Source of the DNA: an uncultured Pseudanabaenaceae cyanobacterium | GTDB lineage: Bacteria > Cyanobacteriota > Cyanobacteriia > PCC-9006 > JAAUQQ01 | Length of the DNA: 34,599 nt | Direction of reading: 5' to 3' | NCBI GenBank assembly: GCA_937949725.1 | Contig: CALECT010000161.1 | Coordinates: forward strand, 1 to 34,599 | Shown here: positions 32,333-34,599 of the stretch, in pieces | How the letters are laid out: each line of letters begins with the position of its first letter | Position numbering within the stretch: the first letter of the stretch is position 1 | The notes under the pieces: model-generated | The model's database searches: none | What the model saw: only the letters and a program-made list of their open reading frames with translations | What the model was told of the DNA's origin: nothing | Made by a program: the position numbers and the translations under genes

Positions 32333-34006
32333 TTAGGCTGCGGAATTTGCCCGTTGTAGCGGTAAGAAGACGGTTAACACTTCGCCATTGAGATCTCGCT
32401 CTTTGACCTGAAGCTTGCCGCCCAAGGCCTGGAACAGATGCTTTGTGACATCTAAGTTGAGACTGAGGCTGCCGGTTTCAGGTTGGAAAGAGAGCAGCTT
32501 GCCCAGGGACTTGCGCAGGGGCGGTGGAGCGACTGCATCCGGGGCATGTTTAGGGTCCGGGAGGGACTGGAACTGGAGCTTAAGCTGATCCCCCGCTAAG
32601 GTTGCCTCTACCTGGATATGGCTGTAGGCCGGGAGTTGACGGGTAAAGCGGTCCATTAAGCCTGTTAAGGCCTGGTCCAGCATATTGGGATCACTCACCA
32701 CCATGGGCATCTGCTCGGGCAGCTTGAGCTCCAGGGAAAGATTGCGGCGGTGGGCTTGATTCTGCCAGCGGGGCAATCCAGCGTGGAACACCTGGGCGAG
32801 GGGGACGGCTGCTAGGTGCTGATTGCCTTTGCTCTGGCTGGTTTCTAGTTCTGTGGCTTTGAAGATCAGGCCAAAGCGGTCGATTTGCTCAGTGCATTCT
32901 TGGTCAATGCTTTCGAGTCGTTGGGTTACCTTCCCGTCCAGGTCCTTACGACGCAGGAGTAGACGGGTCATGGTGCGGATGGTGGCTAGCGGTGTGCGAA
33001 CCTCATGGGCGATCGCTCGCAGTAGCTCCACATCCAGCCCCTTGAGGTTGGCTGTTGCTGCCGCATCCTCCGCTATTTCCAGAGGGGACTTGACTCGTTC
33101 GACGAGATTTGCCAAGCGCTGCTCCGTCGCTGAAGCGGAAAGCAGGGCAAAATGCTGCATCATATGCTGAGTGAAGCGACTCATCCAGCGATAATCCGGT
33201 GCAGGGGGGGCAAAGAGGTCGAAGAGTCGATCTAACTGCTGAGCATACTGAGCATTGCTGAGACGTACTCGCAGCAGTAGGGACTGCCAGCAAAGCTTGA
33301 GTACCGAGGGGTCACAGGAGAACTGGAAACGAAGGGCTCCCTGGTCGTCCTCGCCCAAGGTCATGACGATGCCAAAATCCGCCGTGATGACTAGGCAAAA
33401 TTGCTCTTGAGCCAGGGCATCCTGCTCCAGAATGGGCACTGAAACCAAGCAGGCAGGCTTAACATCTTCCGCTGTTTGGTTGCCTCGTAGTTGTAAAGCC
33501 AAGCCACAAGGCGATGCTAGGGTGTCTGAGACAAATAGCCAAGTTGCCATGGAGTTGTAGAGATCTGCCCGACTGATTAAGGGCAAGGGACCGCAAAGGA
33601 CGACGGCTTGAGTTGTCTGTGACTGCTCGGGATCGATCTGTTTGACCAGTAAATCTTGAAGGGTAGCCACTGCGCTACGCCACTGTTGCTCTGCCTGAAT
33701 GGGAGCGACGACAGTCGCCTGGGGTTGGGATGGTGGTGCAACGGAATCCCAGGGATGACTGCTGCCTTCCTGGTGATTGGAGGTTGTGACTTTACCGAGC
33801 GGAATTTTGCGGTCTTTGGAATAGTGATTGCTTTTAGAGTGGGACGAAAATCCTCGGCAACTATCGGATTCCGTTTCAGCTTGGGCCTGATCGGCACCCA
33901 TTTCATCCCTAAATGAAGTGCAAGGGGATGGCTGAATATCCTCGCTGGTTTGGGCCTCGGCGCGCTGAATAATACCGGTCAGTGAAGGCAATAACCACTT
34001 CGACAA
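32333..34006 (-). CDS. Sensor histidine kinase-like protein with degenerate ATPase domain
   Basis: 557 residues. The TTG start at 34006 is supported by a strong AGGGAGG (34014-34020) 7-8 bases upstream. The first 110 residues are polar and disordered. Residues 135-290 form a soluble sensor-like domain (AVVLCGPLPLISRADLYNSM, then ATWLFVSD), possibly DICT-like. The H-box AIAHEVRTPLATIRT has H334 intact. The ATPase domain looks degraded: the N-box region DQALTGLMDRFTRQ lacks the Asn, no Asp-x-Gly G1 box is visible, and the G2 region reads TGSLSLNLDV rather than Gly-x-Gly-Leu-Gly-Leu. The final GGKLQVKERDLNGEVLTVFLPL is standard. No membrane spans. It may be a pseudokinase that is phosphorylated by, or scaffolds, another protein. 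Confidence 0.8.
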   Translation of the reverse strand: MSKWLLPSLTGIIQRAEAQTSEDIQPSPCTSFRDEMGADQAQAETESDSCRGFSSHSKSNHYSKDRKIPLGKVTTSNHQEGSSHPWDSVAPPSQPQATVVAPIQAEQQWRSAVATLQDLLVKQIDPEQSQTTQAVVLCGPLPLISRADLYNSMATWLFVSDTLASPCGLALQLRGNQTAEDVKPACLVSVPILEQDALAQEQFCLVITADFGIVMTLGEDDQGALRFQFSCDPSVLKLCWQSLLLRVRLSNAQYAQQLDRLFDLFAPPAPDYRWMSRFTQHMMQHFALLSASATEQRLANLVERVKSPLEIAEDAAATANLKGLDVELLRAIAHEVRTPLATIRTMTRLLLRRKDLDGKVTQRLESIDQECTEQIDRFGLIFKATELETSQSKGNQHLAAVPLAQVFHAGLPRWQNQAHRRNLSLELKLPEQMPMVVSDPNMLDQALTGLMDRFTRQLPAYSHIQVEATLAGDQLKLQFQSLPDPKHAPDAVAPPPLRKSLGKLLSFQPETGSLSLNLDVTKHLFQALGGKLQVKERDLNGEVLTVFLPLQRANSAA

Positions 34007-34206
34007 GTTGTGTCCCTCCCTGCGCTAGATGCAATAGTCCTAACATACCCATTGGCTGGGAGTAGGACTAGGCGGAGGCCGAAGCTTTGGAGTGGTGATT
34101 CCCGCTCATGGAGCGTTTGTTCTAGGATGGCCAACTTTTGATTGAGCGGGGCCAAAACAAGGACTTGCAACGATTCAATGGCTCTTATGCATAGAATCGA
34201 GAGGCA

Positions 34207-34599
34207 CTAGAACCGAAAGCGCTGGCGATGGTTGGCCACAGATTCTGCTAATCCCAAGCCAATGAAATTAGTCAGCAAGGCCGATCGCCCATAGCTCAGC
34301 CAGGGCAAAGGAATCCCTGTTACTGGCGACACCCCGATGGTCATGCCGACGTTAATAAACGTTTGGAACAGCACCATGGAGAGCACGCCAATGGCAAGCA
34401 ATGAACCAAAATTGTCCTTGGCATTTTGGGCAATGATCAGCAATCGCAAGCAGATCAGCCAAAACAGCATCAGCACTAGCATTGCGCCAATAAAGCCCAT
34501 CTCTTCCCCCACGGCAGAAAAGATGAAGTCTGTATGCTGCTCAGGGATGAACTCCAATTGAGTCTGCGAGCCCTGATTGAGCCCTGTCCCCCACAGCTG
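34207..34599 (-). CDS. rodA: Rod shape-determining protein RodA, partial
   Basis: Only the C-terminal 130 residues are in the window; the frame runs off the right edge with no start. The SEDS-family marks are NQGSQTQLEFIPEQHTDFIFSAVGEEMGFIG, the region containing the conserved catalytic Asp/Glu residues, then transmembrane spans and INVGMTIGVSPVTGIPLPWLSYGRSALLTN. The P-V-T-G-I-P-L-P segment is shared by RodA, FtsW and SpoVE. The QGSQTQL...PEQHTDFIF wording fits RodA better than FtsW. RodA polymerises lipid II glycan strands with a class B PBP during cell elongation, in the plasma membrane. The degenerate kinase gene follows 200 bases later on the same strand. Confidence 0.88.
   Translation of the reverse strand, partial: QLWGTGLNQGSQTQLEFIPEQHTDFIFSAVGEEMGFIGAMLVLMLFWLICLRLLIIAQNAKDNFGSLLAIGVLSMVLFQTFINVGMTIGVSPVTGIPLPWLSYGRSALLTNFIGLGLAESVANHRQRFRF

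Noticed and set aside
33979..34170. 63-codon minus-strand frame between rodA and the kinase gene
   Set aside because: It overlaps the kinase start and its Shine-Dalgarno, begins at TTG and shows no family features.

Overview
The window reads as a chromosomal segment of a cyanobacterium. The octamer GCGATCGC (the HIP1 repeat typical of cyanobacteria) recurs throughout, in genes and between them. The gene set is also cyanobacterial: a PAM68-type photosystem II assembly factor beside rpsO and ruvA, a FurB/Zur-type regulator, a 1,110-residue phosphorylase-kinase-alpha-like protein, a CHAT-domain membrane protein, Uma2-family proteins, ispD and rodA. Species cannot be fixed from sequence alone. 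No phage module, intact insertion sequence or CRISPR array was seen.

Layout. 1-1.75 kb: a polysaccharide pyruvyl transferase-like gene (+) facing a small lipoprotein gene (-) across a strong terminator. 2-4.7 kb: an O-methyltransferase, ruvA, rpsO and the PAM68-like gene, all on +, closed by a terminator shared with a GT9 glycosyltransferase (-). 5.9-7.2 kb: ispD (+), a structured intergenic stretch and a 41-codon small gene (+), again with a shared terminator. 7.2-10.3 kb (-): Zur, an unknown 190-residue protein, rpiA and a Uma2 protein. 10.4-12.6 kb: a small membrane protein (+), then a two-gene manganese/zinc-type ABC transporter (-) whose promoter is flanked by two pairs of 11-bp-spaced direct repeats. 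12.9-16.7 kb (+): the phosphorylase-kinase-like gene and a DUF6010-like membrane protein. 16.65-18 kb (-): an AT-rich GIY-YIG gene and a second Uma2 gene. 18.2-19.2 kb (+): an SGNH hydrolase, followed by a REP-like double hairpin. 19.5-23 kb (-): a Gfo/Idh/MocA oxidoreductase, a CNNM/CorC-type membrane protein and an anchored unknown. 23.3-25 kb: tRNA-CAU (+), an exported unknown (-) with a CRP-like site at its promoter, and pyrE (+). 25.2-29 kb: the CHAT-TM-repeat protein (+) converging on an Arg-rich two-TM protein (-). 29.3 kb to the end: tRNA-Gly (+), then queC, queE, a histidine phosphatase, a degenerate histidine kinase and the 3' part of rodA, all on -.

Most of the content is core metabolism: isoprenoids, pentose phosphate, pyrimidines, preQ0, translation, recombination and cell shape. 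The parts most worth a second look are the phased repeats at the metal-transporter promoter, the CRP-like site, the 41-residue small protein and its structured upstream region, the CHAT protein that may signal across the membrane, the degenerate histidine kinase, and the GIY-YIG gene that looks transferred.
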